Source: Cerasicoccus maritimus (GTDB lineage: Bacteria; Verrucomicrobiota; Verrucomicrobiia; Opitutales; Cerasicoccaceae). Taken from it: a stretch of DNA of 64,000 nucleotides. Below, in pieces: positions 45,307 through 53,842 of the stretch (the first letter of the stretch is position 1; every line of letters starts with the position of its first letter). Both the position numbers and the translations under genes were made by a program. The stretch lies in contig JAVDPD010000012.1 in assembly GCA_031296935.1 (NCBI GenBank), positions 62,001 through 126,000 of the forward strand. Reading direction: 5' to 3'. The notes beneath the pieces were generated by a model. That model was not told the origin of the DNA. It was given only the letters and a program-made list of their open reading frames with translations, and did not search any database.

Positions 45307-46899
45307 ATGCCTAAGCAAGCTCCGAACTTCCTTTTAATACTCAATGACGATATGGGCTATTCCGACCTCGGTTGCTATGGCGGCGAGGTCGATACTCCCA
45401 ATCTTAATTCGCTCGCGGAAAATGGCCTGCGGTACACCCAGTTTTATAACACGGCACGCTGCTGTCCCTCCCGTGCGTCACTGCTCACCGGCCTGCACCC
45501 GCATCAAGCAGACATCGGGCACATGACGAATAACGACGATGTCGATGGTTACTTGGGCGATCTGAGCCCCCGGTCCGTCACCATCGCCGAGGCGCTCAAA
45601 CCCGCAGGCTATCGCAACTACGCTTCCGGCAAGTGGCATATCACGCGTCACATTCAAAACGATGCACCAAAGCACAACTGGCCACTTCAGCGTGGCTTCG
45701 ACGATTACTTTGGCATCATCGGTGGAGCGGCTAATTACTACCAGCCTTGCACGCTTGTCCGCGGTAACGAACGCGTGGACCCGCTCGACGAGCCAGACGA
45801 TTTTTTCCTAACCGACGCAATTTCAAACCACGCCATTCAGCAACTCACTGCGCATGCCACAACGCATGGCGATCAGCCCTTTTTCCAATACGTTGCCTAT
45901 ACCGCTCCCCATTGGCCTCTCCACGCCCATGAGCACGATATCGCCAAATATAAGGGACGCTTTGATGCCGGGTGGGACCGCCTTCGCGAGGAACGTCTCC
46001 ACCGTATGAACCAGATGGGCATCATTGACACCAACTGGGACCTGACCAATCGCGACCCCGAAGTTGGCCCCTGGACGGAACAACCCAACCAAGCTTGGGA
46101 AGCACGCCGCATGGAAGTTTACGCAGCACAGATTGACCGCATGGACCAAGGCATCGGTCGCATTATCCAGGCACTCAAGAACAATGGACAGTTTGAAAAT
46201 ACAGTAATCGTATTCCTCGCGGATAACGGTGGTTGCGCCGAAGAAGTCCAGGCCGAATGGGCGAAGTGGATGCATGGTCGCGCGAGCACCGAATACACAC
46301 GCGATGGTCGCAAAGTAAGCGTGGGCAATACACCAGACATTTGGCCCGGCGATGAAAGCACCTATAGCAGTTATGGAGTTCCCTGGGCCAATGTGTCCAA
46401 TACGCCTTTTCGTCTGTACAAACACTGGGTGCACGAGGGCGGCATCTCGACGCCATTTATCGTTCACTGGCCTGCCGGCATCAAAGCACACGGCGAATTA
46501 CGCACCCAGTGCGCCCAGCTCCCCGACGTAATGGCCACATTCCTAGAGCTTGCCGGAACCGAATATCCAAGCGCACGTCAGGGGATGCCAGTCAAACCAC
46601 TCGAAGGCTACAGCATGTCGGCTACGTTTGAAAACATGCCGTTCGACCGAGAAGTCCTTTGCTGGGAGCATGAAGGCAATAAAGCGATACGCCGCGGCAA
46701 GTGGAAGCTCGTCTGCCGACATCCGGGTGCTTGGGAACTGTTCGACATAGAAACCGATCGCACAGAAATGCACGACCTGGCCAAGGAAAAATCTGAGATC
46801 GTCGCAGAGCTATCCTCTCTCTACCAACAGTGGGCGAACCGTGTAGGAGTGCGTGACTGGGATGAAATCAATGCCCGCCGTTGCGCACCGAAAGCATAG
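45307..46899 (+). CDS. sulfatase, arylsulfatase A-like
   Basis: 530 residues. Opens FLLILNDDMGYSDLGCYGG with the two metal-binding Asp. Formylglycine motif CCPSR has modifiable Cys52, followed by ASLLTGLHPHQAD. Later are GKWHITRH, PHWPLHAHE and FLADNGGCAEE (metal ligands). The C-terminus has KWKLVCRHPGAWELFDIETDRTE, typical of arylsulfatase A-type enzymes. No signal peptide. It has a different subfamily from the preceding sulfatase, so the pair may desulfate two positions of the same sugar. A formylglycine-generating enzyme is not in the window. Confidence 0.92.
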   Translation: MPKQAPNFLLILNDDMGYSDLGCYGGEVDTPNLNSLAENGLRYTQFYNTARCCPSRASLLTGLHPHQADIGHMTNNDDVDGYLGDLSPRSVTIAEALKPAGYRNYASGKWHITRHIQNDAPKHNWPLQRGFDDYFGIIGGAANYYQPCTLVRGNERVDPLDEPDDFFLTDAISNHAIQQLTAHATTHGDQPFFQYVAYTAPHWPLHAHEHDIAKYKGRFDAGWDRLREERLHRMNQMGIIDTNWDLTNRDPEVGPWTEQPNQAWEARRMEVYAAQIDRMDQGIGRIIQALKNNGQFENTVIVFLADNGGCAEEVQAEWAKWMHGRASTEYTRDGRKVSVGNTPDIWPGDESTYSSYGVPWANVSNTPFRLYKHWVHEGGISTPFIVHWPAGIKAHGELRTQCAQLPDVMATFLELAGTEYPSARQGMPVKPLEGYSMSATFENMPFDREVLCWEHEGNKAIRRGKWKLVCRHPGAWELFDIETDRTEMHDLAKEKSEIVAELSSLYQQWANRVGVRDWDEINARRCAPKA

Positions 46900-47123
46900 C
46901 GAAGACTGAGCGAATGAGGTAAACCGATATCACACAACAGACACCCGTCACCGGTGAACGGGCTGATGCAGAACCATGCTCCAACCAGAACGAAACGACG
47001 TCTCGCAAATCGACACCGCCAGCCAACAGTTTCGCCTCTCGATACTCAGCAATCTTAATCATCGTCAGCGTTGCATCGGTTCCTGTTGTAGCATACTGAG
47101 CACGTTGCTGCTTCTGCCGCTTC

Positions 47124-47292
47124 CTAAGAGGGCGTATAAAAACTCAATTGACCTTCGTTGGAGAGCGTCTTCGTGGTCAAAATTCCATTTCTTCACCTCG
47201 ACGAAACTGGTTTCGCCTCGCTTCAGAAGCCGAAATTTCGCCTCTCGAATACATCTCCCCGACTCGATCAGACTTTTTAGACGCCCTCTTAG
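47124..47292. mobile_element. MITE-like element, 169 bp
   Basis: Terminal inverted repeats CTAAGAGGGCGTATAAAAA (47124-47142) and the complement of CTAAGAGGGCGTCTAAAAA (47274-47292) match at 18 of 19 positions. The interior contains no transposase ORF. Size, terminal repeats and lack of coding content fit a non-autonomous transposon. No clear target duplication is visible. A 16-base match to the right end lies alone at 25805. The surrounding 46900-47446 shows no gene. Confidence 0.65.
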
Positions 47293-47446
47293 TTTCAAAG
47301 GTGTTTTGTATGCCCCGGTATTTTCGACTAGATTCTTTGAAAATGAGGGCAAATCGAGCCCAATTTGACATCTTAATGAGATGATCGACCTCAACAATCC
47401 ACGCACTAAAAACCACCCAATCCTATCACATTCAGCACTTTACACA

Positions 47447-47521
47447 TGGTGCGGGCGGAGGGAATCGAACCCTCATCTCAAGCTTGGGAAGCTCACATAC
47501 TAGCCGTTGTACTACGCCCGC
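47447..47521 (-). tRNA. tRNA-Gly (anticodon CCC)
   Basis: 75 bases including an encoded CCA. The acceptor stem GCGGGCG pairs with CGCCCGC, the T-arm GGTTCGATTCC is canonical, and the anticodon loop TTCCCAA gives anticodon CCC, reading GGG glycine codons. It closely resembles bacterial tRNA-Gly(CCC). A dispersed palindrome (47522-47538) abuts its 5' end, shifting one base into it. Confidence 0.95.
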
Positions 47522-47538
47522 GCTTTGCAATGCAAAGC
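47522..47538. repeat. dispersed palindrome abutting the tRNA-Gly 5' end
   Basis: GCTTTGCAATGCAAAGC directly precedes the first base of the leftward tRNA gene, where it would be part of the primary transcript leader removed by RNase P or lie in the promoter. Confidence 0.8.
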
Positions 47539-47621
47539 ATGCACACTGGCATACTGCCTATCGCATGTAAAGCTAATGTCTTTCTGTCAATTCGAAGACT
47601 TGTTCAAACAGCATGTTATCT

Positions 47622-48521
47622 CTAGCGTGCGCCGCCCTGAAAATGGTCAGGGTTTCGCGGCTTTGCTTCTTCCTCCTCCGTCACAGGAGTAGGTGGAGTG
47701 GGCCTTCGCTGAGGCAGCGTTGTCGCGCGCGCCACATACGGCAGCCAATGCTTCACCATCACGTCGAGATCACCACTGGCCTGCAACTTCGCCACAAAAG
47801 AATCCGCCGCATGCTTAAGCCCGGGGTTCCTTTTGGCAATGCCCCAGGCGATGTATTCATTCGTCAGCACCGCCCCAACCGGAGTCAGCCCCTTCATGCT
47901 ATCGTCAGCGGCGAGCCACCAGACAGTCGGCGCATCGGCCACCACCATATCAATCTGCCCCTTGGCCAAATCAGCAGCCGCCACACTGATATTATCATAG
48001 GGCACGCGCTCGGCGTAGAGGAAGTTTTCGCGCACCAGGAAGTCGCCCGTCGTGCCCTTCTCCACTCCCACACGCGCCTGCGTGTATTTGAGCGCAAGTG
48101 TCGTCGGATAGCGGGATAAGTCACTGGCTCGCACGAGCGGCATCTGCCCAGTCACCAAGTACGGCGTCGAAAAATTAATGCGCACCGAGCGCACCTCGGT
48201 CGCTGTCATGCCCGACATAATGATATCAATCTTCCCACTGGTCAGGGCTGGGATGAGTTCATCCCAATCCATCACCACAAAATTTAGCGGCACACCGAGG
48301 TCCATTGCGAATGCACGCGCCAAATCCGCCTCCAGCCCCGCTATGCGCTTGTCCTGAACAAAAATCACGGGTGGCTGCTCCGGGTTAATTCCCACCCTCA
48401 GCTCCCCTGCGGGTAAAAAGTCAAGAGCAGGTGAGTCTGCCACTTGCGCGCTAAGCGGCGCGGCAACAGGCCAGAGAAGAAAAAACAGGAGGCAGTAAAA
48501 GTACTTTGCCATGCCCCTCAT
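47622..48521 (-). CDS. periplasmic amino-acid-type solute-binding protein (orphan)
   Basis: 299 residues from the ATG at 48521, with a signal peptide ending near LSAQ. Opens GELRVGINPEQPPVIFVQDKRIAGLEADLARAFA and contains DIIMSGMTATEVRSVRINFSTPY, the hallmark of family 3 (amino-acid-binding) solute-binding proteins and related periplasmic sensor domains. No ABC permease or ATPase genes are adjacent, so it may serve a distant transporter or act alone. The last ~30 residues are a low-complexity Pro/Glu/Arg tail. Confidence 0.8.
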   Translation of the reverse strand: MRGMAKYFYCLLFFLLWPVAAPLSAQVADSPALDFLPAGELRVGINPEQPPVIFVQDKRIAGLEADLARAFAMDLGVPLNFVVMDWDELIPALTSGKIDIIMSGMTATEVRSVRINFSTPYLVTGQMPLVRASDLSRYPTTLALKYTQARVGVEKGTTGDFLVRENFLYAERVPYDNISVAAADLAKGQIDMVVADAPTVWWLAADDSMKGLTPVGAVLTNEYIAWGIAKRNPGLKHAADSFVAKLQASGDLDVMVKHWLPYVARATTLPQRRPTPPTPVTEEEEAKPRNPDHFQGGAR

Positions 48522-48615
48522 TTTTCCCAATGCGCCCGCAATCGCAAGCGGTTTTTCCCGGCGAAAACAGACGCTCTATGGATCTGCTTTACGCAGCACA
48601 ATTCAGCGGCTCATT

Positions 48616-48633
48616 AACTTTGCGTCGCAAAGC
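48616..48633. repeat. dispersed palindrome after the corA stop
   Basis: AACTTTGCGTCGCAAAGC, four bases past the corA TAG stop read leftward. Same family as 11356 and 50641. Confidence 0.8.
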
Positions 48634-48636
48634 AAA

Positions 48637-49770
48637 CTAGATCCAACGCTTCTTTCGGAAGTAGACCAAAAACGCTGCAAAGATGAAAAACATTAGCCCC
48701 AGGCACAATGGATACCCATACTTCCAGTATAGTTCGGGCATATTCCACGGGCTTACCTCGTGATCAAAGTTCATCCCATAAACACCGGCAATGAACGTGA
48801 GCGGCAGAAAAAGCGTCGCAATGATCGTCAGCACTTTCATGACCTCATTGGTTCGGTGTTCCTGCTCCAAGTGATAAAACTCCTGCATCGTTTGCAGAAT
48901 GATTCGGCTATGGTCCATGCGATCGACAGCACGGCGCGCTGAGTCTGCCAGGTCGCGGAAATAAAAGCGGTCCTCCTCGGCAATTAGTGAATGGTCGAGG
49001 AGCTCCAGGCGGTTCGCATTATCACGTATCGGCAGCAGAATTCGCATCAGAGCAAGCACGGATCTTTTTTTACGGTAGATCATCTCGATGCTAATGCCAC
49101 CATCGCGATCGCTGTGCCTTCTTTTCCGTGGAGCCTCTTCGTCGCCCTGCGGATCAATCATCACTTGTTCCGTCGCCACAATGTCATCCTCAACCTCATC
49201 AACGATTGACAACAAGAAATCGTTCTTCACATCGAGCAATGCAAACATCAGGTAGCTATGCCCGCGGCTGCGTATGCGCGCTCCGACCTTGCGAATGCGG
49301 CGCGCGACCGGCTCGAACAGTTCCTCATTACTCTCCTGCACGCTCAGCAGAAAGTTTTCACCCAGGTAAATCGCCACCTGCTCCATATAAATCGCGCGCT
49401 CTTCCTGTTTAAAGAGGCCCGCTTTGGTCAGCAGAAAAAGGTCGTCGTCAAACTCATCGAGTTTCGGGCGACCATCGGTGTTTAAAATATCCTCGATCGC
49501 CAGCGGATGCACCCCGAGCTTTGTCGTGAGCTCGGTGATCGAAGCACGGTCGCCTACCCCGCGCACGTGTATCCAGGTAACTGCGTCCTTCCCCACCATA
49601 GCCAGCGCATCGTCTACAGTACATGTGCGCTGCTCCACGTAATCATCAAGCCCGTAAGACATCAGCCGCAATTCCGTTTTTGGGCAGATTCCGCTTTCCA
49701 AGGGAACAACTTCGCCCGGCGGCAGGCCAATGCCGTGATGAAAAACCGTTTCCCGGGTCACTATACGCAT
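48637..49770 (-). CDS. corA: CorA-family magnesium/divalent cation channel
   Basis: 377 residues from MRIVTRETVFHHGIGLPPGE; an ATG ten codons upstream would require translation of a 9-base A/T run and is less likely. A long cytoplasmic funnel domain with helical stretches precedes two C-terminal transmembrane helices. The signature YGMNF follows the first helix (FIAGVYGMNFDHE), and the ending is basic (YFRKKRW). It forms pentameric Mg2+ channels in the inner membrane. It is oriented away from the phage module, and its stop is followed by a dispersed palindrome. Confidence 0.95.
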   Translation of the reverse strand: MRIVTRETVFHHGIGLPPGEVVPLESGICPKTELRLMSYGLDDYVEQRTCTVDDALAMVGKDAVTWIHVRGVGDRASITELTTKLGVHPLAIEDILNTDGRPKLDEFDDDLFLLTKAGLFKQEERAIYMEQVAIYLGENFLLSVQESNEELFEPVARRIRKVGARIRSRGHSYLMFALLDVKNDFLLSIVDEVEDDIVATEQVMIDPQGDEEAPRKRRHSDRDGGISIEMIYRKKRSVLALMRILLPIRDNANRLELLDHSLIAEEDRFYFRDLADSARRAVDRMDHSRIILQTMQEFYHLEQEHRTNEVMKVLTIIATLFLPLTFIAGVYGMNFDHEVSPWNMPELYWKYGYPLCLGLMFFIFAAFLVYFRKKRWI

Positions 49771-50009
49771 CTTTTTAAAAAAAAATATTTTTCCGGCCAT
49801 TCCAAGCCCGCGTTTTGTTGAATTTTGGCGCCAGTGAGCACGAGTGAGAGCTACTCACTATTAGTCACTAATATTCAGAGCCACTCAGTGGCGCCGAAAA
49901 TTAGACATAATATAGAAAAAGTGCCCCACCGAGCCAACTGAGCCAACTGAACCTGTGTAGCCAGCTGAGCCATTTACGCCCGGAAAAAACTTTGTTATTA
50001 TTTAGCCAT

Positions 50010-50124
50010 CGTCAGGGGCGAACGGGCAGACCGCCGGTTCCAACCAAATGGCAAACACCACCATCAACGCACTTCTCATAAAACGCCAACCGCAAACCGT
50101 CCGGTCTCCCCGTTCGCCCCTGAC
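50010..50124. repeat. 115-bp structure bounded by 24-bp imperfect inverted repeats
   Basis: CGTCAGGGGCGAACGGG at 50010-50026 has its exact complement at 50108-50124; the arms continue imperfectly as AGACCG. The loop of about 67 bases holds an ATG (50048) starting a 32-codon ORF (MANTTINALLIKR) ending at 50146. Upstream (49840-49990) are short repeated words (CACTNNTAGTCACTAATATTCAGAGCCACT and GAGCCAACTGAGCCAACTG). This is the intergenic region between corA and the phage module and could be an attachment, packaging or promoter site. Function unknown. Confidence 0.7.
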
Positions 50125-50193
50125 GAAACTCTGCAACACAAAGTAAAAAATCACTCATCCTAATTCTTAAAACCTAATTCCTAAAACTTCGCC

Positions 50194-50643
50194 ATGAATC
50201 CAGCATTCCCAGCCGAACTCATCACCCTTGTGGGCTCCTCGCTCATGGGCGGCATGATGAAAATGTGGGCCATGTCCAACGCCGCTCGCCGCGAAGAGCG
50301 ACTGCTCGCCATGCAAGCGCTCAACCAACAAGCCGGCCATATCGACAGTGCCCGCCGCTACTCCAACTCAGGCTTTCAATGGACGCGTCGCGTCATTGCG
50401 CTGACCTGTGTTTTCTCCGTCATCGCCCTGCCAAAGATCATCGCCATTTGGCGTCCCGACATCCTCATGCAGGTCGGATACCCAGAGCTCGAAGAAGGCT
50501 TTTGGTTCTTCACCAACGACGTGGAAAAAATCCACTGGAAGGAAGTCCGCGGCCTCACCATCACCCCGCTCGACACCCACCTGCTCAGTGCGATCGTCGG
50601 TCTCTACTTCGGCGGCTCGCTCGCCGGCCACAACCGCTTCTAA
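50194..50643 (+). CDS. phage-module membrane protein (holin-like)
   Basis: 149 residues. An N-terminal hydrophobic segment, a basic helical stretch (NAARREERLLAMQALNQQA) and a central hydrophobic pair around TRRVIALTCVFSVIALPKIIAIW, then a C-terminal hydrophobic LLSAIVGLYFGGSLAG. The three-segment layout resembles 3-TM holins found in prophage and gene-transfer-agent modules; the assignment is by topology only. It is the first gene of the head module. Its TAA stop is the first triplet of a 21-base perfect palindrome. Confidence 0.5.
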   Translation: MNPAFPAELITLVGSSLMGGMMKMWAMSNAARREERLLAMQALNQQAGHIDSARRYSNSGFQWTRRVIALTCVFSVIALPKIIAIWRPDILMQVGYPELEEGFWFFTNDVEKIHWKEVRGLTITPLDTHLLSAIVGLYFGGSLAGHNRF

Positions 50644-50660
50644 CTTTGCAATGCAAAGTT
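50641..50660. repeat. perfect palindrome formed with a stop codon
   Basis: TAACTTTGCAATGCAAAGTT (plus A): the TAA is the stop of the preceding gene. This is the most perfect member of the dispersed family. Confidence 0.9.
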
Positions 50661-50724
50661 ATAACGTTCGTAAAGTGTGTAGATTCGTAAAGTTCAAACG
50701 CCCACAACCCTACGAATCCACGAA

Positions 50725-50806
50725 CCTACACACCTACACACCTACACACCCTACACACCTTACACACTCTACACACCCTACACACCCTACACACCTACAC
50801 ACCTAC
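50725..50806 (+). repeat. CTACACACC-type array upstream of a head-module gene
   Basis: About eight imperfect tandem units of CCTACACAC with variants CTTACACAC and CTCTACACAC, ending 15 bases before the ATG at 50821. Related arrays precede other head genes (about 51301-51325, 51707-51745, 52173-52250, 55056-55104). No Shine-Dalgarno sequence is visible at these starts. Confidence 0.85.
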
Positions 50807-50820
50807 GAACTTATAATGAA

Positions 50821-51150
50821 ATGAATGCCAATCCTGAATTCCTCGGTTCACTCGTCCTGGCGGGCGCCACACTCCTCGGCGGTCTGCTCTTGATCATGCG
50901 ACTCCGCGAACACTTCACGGAGTCGCCCGACCCCAAGCTCACCTACGCCACTCAAGCTCAGCTTCACCAACTGCGCAAGGAACTGACCGCCCACCAACGC
51001 GACATCAAAACCGACCACGGCGACATCCATCGCCTCATCCGACAAAACGCCGAACACATCGCCGCCCTCATTGCGCAGTCCAAAATCTACAACCAGCGCA
51101 TCACTGAGTTCGACGCCAAGTTCGACAACCTCCACTCCCGCCAACGCTAG
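50821..51150 (+). CDS. phage-module protein, one membrane helix plus coiled coil (Mu gp25 position)
   Basis: 109 residues. N-terminal helix LVLAGATLLGGLLLIMRL, then a hydrophilic coiled coil with many Gln/His (QLHQLRKELTAHQRDIKTDHG). Size, topology and position before the small terminase match Mu gp25-type (DUF2730) proteins or a spanin-like subunit. Function uncertain. Followed by the palindrome at 51151-51165. Confidence 0.5.
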   Translation: MNANPEFLGSLVLAGATLLGGLLLIMRLREHFTESPDPKLTYATQAQLHQLRKELTAHQRDIKTDHGDIHRLIRQNAEHIAALIAQSKIYNQRITEFDAKFDNLHSRQR

Positions 51151-51190
51151 CTCTGCATCGCAAAGTAAAACCCATAAACTAAAGCCAAAG

Positions 51191-51207
51191 ACTTTGCGTT
51201 ACAAAGT
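51191..51207. repeat. dispersed palindrome in the head module
   Basis: ACTTTGCGTTACAAAGT between two head-module genes. A degenerate copy (CTCTGCATCGCAAAG, 51151-51165) directly follows the TAG stop of the preceding gene, so two copies lie within 60 bases. Confidence 0.8.
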
Positions 51208-51331
51208 TACTCGCTAACTCCCGCCATCCCCCAACGTCCCACTCAACCCGGCGTCGCAAATCCACGCGGCGCCGGGCGGGGCCCCCGCATACCGATTTCC
51301 CACCCTACACACCCTACACACCTTAACTACC

Positions 51332-51703
51332 ATGAACAACCAAGACCAACTCCGCGCCGCACGCCGCCAAGTCGAGCAGATCCTCGAATCCGCCTGCCCG
51401 GGCCACAACATGGCCGAGGCCTCCCTCGCCGTCACATGGGAAAACCTCTTCTCCCAACTCTGCGAACTCAAACACCTCGACCTCGCCGAACTCAACGTCA
51501 TCTCAGCCGTCATCCACAAGCTCGTCGGCGCCTTCACTCAGCTCAAGTCACTCGAACTCAAGGTCCACGACGCCGACATCAAACGCGCCGAGTTCGAGCT
51601 CAAGCGCGCCCAACTCGAACAAGCCCTCGAAGCCACTACGCGCCCCGGCGGCCTCACCCCCGAAGTCCTCCAGGAAATCGAGCAAAAGCTCAACCTCCTC
51701 TAA
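51332..51703 (+). CDS. terminase small subunit, Mu gp27-like, N-terminally shortened
   Basis: 123 residues, all predicted helical. The C-terminal half (AVTWENLFSQLCELKHLDLAE, then KRAQLEQALEATTRPGGLTPE and IEQKLNLL) fits the C-terminus of Mu gp27 (DUF3486), whose end usually reads GGLSPEAAEEIREKIL. The N-terminal helix-turn-helix of typical gp27 is missing. It would recognise phage DNA for packaging. Position before the large terminase agrees. Medium confidence on the family. Confidence 0.6.
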   Translation: MNNQDQLRAARRQVEQILESACPGHNMAEASLAVTWENLFSQLCELKHLDLAELNVISAVIHKLVGAFTQLKSLELKVHDADIKRAEFELKRAQLEQALEATTRPGGLTPEVLQEIEQKLNLL

Positions 51704-51754
51704 CGCACTTACACACCTACACACTCACGCACTTACACACCAACACCCATGCCA

Positions 51755-52114
51755 TCAATTATTATTAAAATCGATCCGATTCAGCTTCTGCACAAACTGC
51801 TCATAAAACGCATTGCCCGTGCGGAGTGTCTTCTCCGGAACGTCCAGCGTATCCCACTCAGCGCCGCTCACGAGATTCAGAATCGCCACCTTCCCTTCAT
51901 AGGTATCGAGCCGCCACAGGTCGCCTTCCGCTGACACCAGAAAAACGTAGCGCCCGCCCTGCTGTTGTATCAGCCGATCCAGCTTCGCATTCAGCGACTC
52001 AATGCTCGTTGAGCCCGTCGTCTTCTTCGACTGCGCCTGCGCTGTGCCCATCAATCCAATCAAAAGGGCAATCATTACAACCCCCATCCGCCAACTAAAA
52101 ATGTGTGTGTTCAT
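51755..52114 (-). CDS. small exported protein inserted against the head module
   Basis: 119 residues from MNTHIFSWRMGVVMIALLIG, signal peptide ending TAQAQ. The mature part is small and mixed (LDRLIQQQGGRYVFLVSAEG, LRTGNAFYEQFV). It runs leftward while all other module genes run rightward, so it is likely a later insertion (moron-like) or a host gene. The TAA stop is next to an AT-rich ending NRIDFNNN. Unrecognised. A repeat array occupies its upstream side. Confidence 0.5.
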   Translation of the reverse strand: MNTHIFSWRMGVVMIALLIGLMGTAQAQSKKTTGSTSIESLNAKLDRLIQQQGGRYVFLVSAEGDLWRLDTYEGKVAILNLVSGAEWDTLDVPEKTLRTGNAFYEQFVQKLNRIDFNNN

Positions 52115-52172
52115 CAACACACAATGCCACACGCCCTCCCCCCTGTCAATCACCGCCACCCCCCACAAAAAA

Positions 52173-52250
52173 CCCTACACACCTTACACACCTACACACC
52201 CTACCCACCTTACACACCCTACACACCCTACCCACCTTACACACCTTACA
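52173..52250 (+). repeat. TACACACC-type array upstream of the terminase gene
   Basis: Tandem CCTACACACC, CTTACACACC and CTACCCACC units ending 13 bases before the terminase ATG. Same family as 50725-50806. The reading frame open through it (YTPYPPYTPY) is a by-product. Confidence 0.85.
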
Positions 52251-52262
52251 AACATCCCTCCC

Positions 52263-53702
52263 ATGTCCTTCTTCCTCCCATACCAGCAGCGCTGGATCGC
52301 TGACCCCGCGCCTTTCAAAATCATGGAAAAGTCGCGCCAAGTCGGCATCTCCTGGGCCAGTGCCTACGCCTGCGTCCGCCGCGCCGCCCGCCACGGCCAG
52401 CGTCTCGACACCTGGGTCAGCTCCCGCGACGCCATTCAGGCGCAGCTGTTCTTGGAAGACTGCCGCGCCTTCGCCGACACATTGAACCTCGCTGCCACTC
52501 AACTCGTAGCCCCCCTCCTCCCGGGTAAAAACAGTGCCAACAACCAAACGCTTCGCTTCGCCACCGGCCCGCGCATTCACTCCCTCACCAGCAACCCCGA
52601 TGCGCAGGCCGGCAAGCGCGGAGCCCGCGTGCTCGACGAGTTCGCGCTCCACCGCAACCCCCGCCAACTCTACGCCATCGCCGCGCCCGGCCTCACCTGG
52701 GGCGGCCAGCTGGAGATCATTTCCACACACCGAGGCGCGCAAAATTACTTCAACGAGCTCGTCAACGAAGCACGCCACGGCGGCAACCCCAAGGGCATCT
52801 CCCTGCACCGCGTCACTCTCGAAGACGCACTCGACCAAGGCTTCCTGGCGCGCCTCAAAACCAAGCTCCCCGCCGACGACCCACGCCAGCAAATGGACGA
52901 CGCCGACTACTTTAACTTTGTGCGGCAAAGTTGCACGGACGAAGAAACCTTTCTCCAAGAGTACTGCTGCGTCCCTGCCGACGACCAAAGCTCCTTCCTG
53001 CCTTGGGACCTCATTGCCGCTGCTGAATACAGCGAGCAAGACACCTGGGAACTCGACCTGCTCACCCTTAAGATCGGAAGCCGGAAATCAGAGATCGAAA
53101 ATCAGAAGTCAGAGATCCGACCTCCGTCCTCCGAACACCGACCTCCGAACACCGTCCACCGGGACTCCGTATTCTACCTCGGCGTCGATATCGGACGCGA
53201 CCACGACCTCTCAGTCTTCTGGCTCGTCGAAGCCATCGGCGACCAAACTTTGTCACGCAAAGTAATCTGCCTGCGCGACACGCCGTTTGCCGAGCAAGAG
53301 GCCACGCTCGACTCCCTCATGCGCCTGCCCGGCCTTCGCCGCGCCTGCATCGACCAGACCGGCCTCGGGCGCCAGTTCGCCGAGCGTGCCCGCGAACGCT
53401 ATGGTCGCTACCGCATCGAAGGCGTCACCTTCACACCCGCGCTGAAAGAGTCCCTCGCCTACCCGCTCCGCAGCGCCCTCGAGGAGCGCCGCGTAAAGAT
53501 CCCACATTGCAAGGACATCCGCGCCGACCTGCGCGCCATCAAAAAAGAAGCCACCACAGCAGGCCACATCCGTTTCAGCGCCGACCGCGGCCCCAGCGGT
53601 CACGCCGATCGATTCTGGGCACTCGCCCTCGCCCTGCATGCTTCCACTAAAACCAAGCCACGCCTCCACCTGCAACGCATTCAGCTCTCACGCCCTTACT
53701 AA
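52263..53702 (+). CDS. phage terminase large subunit, Mu gp28-like
   Basis: 479 residues from MSFFLPYQQRWIADPAPFKI. The N-terminal ATPase has EKSRQVGISWA (Walker A-like) and a Walker B-like ARVLDEFALH. The C-terminal nuclease half carries FYLGVDIGRDHDLSVFWLVE (first Asp) and RRACIDQTGLGRQFAERA plus HADRFWALALALH. It packages DNA into proheads. Between the halves is an in-frame low-complexity tract (about genomic 53068-53165) rich in SEI/NQKSEI and PPSSEHRPPN repeats. Two palindrome copies (52914-52932, 53246-53263) lie in frame (NFVRQS, TLSRKV). Starts after a repeat array, no clear Shine-Dalgarno. Confidence 0.9.
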   Translation: MSFFLPYQQRWIADPAPFKIMEKSRQVGISWASAYACVRRAARHGQRLDTWVSSRDAIQAQLFLEDCRAFADTLNLAATQLVAPLLPGKNSANNQTLRFATGPRIHSLTSNPDAQAGKRGARVLDEFALHRNPRQLYAIAAPGLTWGGQLEIISTHRGAQNYFNELVNEARHGGNPKGISLHRVTLEDALDQGFLARLKTKLPADDPRQQMDDADYFNFVRQSCTDEETFLQEYCCVPADDQSSFLPWDLIAAAEYSEQDTWELDLLTLKIGSRKSEIENQKSEIRPPSSEHRPPNTVHRDSVFYLGVDIGRDHDLSVFWLVEAIGDQTLSRKVICLRDTPFAEQEATLDSLMRLPGLRRACIDQTGLGRQFAERARERYGRYRIEGVTFTPALKESLAYPLRSALEERRVKIPHCKDIRADLRAIKKEATTAGHIRFSADRGPSGHADRFWALALALHASTKTKPRLHLQRIQLSRPY

Positions 53703-53842
53703 CTCTGCAACGCAAAGCAAACGAACGGCGATGAAAGAGCATGGCCCGCAATCCCACCACACAGCGGCTTGTCTGGAGACTGCGCCCTACCTTTTCCAAC
53801 ACACCTAAAACTTAAAACCTAATTCCTAAAACCTAACCGACC

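Noticed and set aside
47065..47406. Two leftward ORFs of 79-113 codons near the MITE
   Set aside because: They span the terminal repeats of the element and differ in frame; no ribosome site or domain.
52002..52262. N-terminal extension of the terminase ORF
   Set aside because: It runs through a CTACACACC array giving a YTPYPPYTP-like peptide; the family N-terminus begins at 52263.
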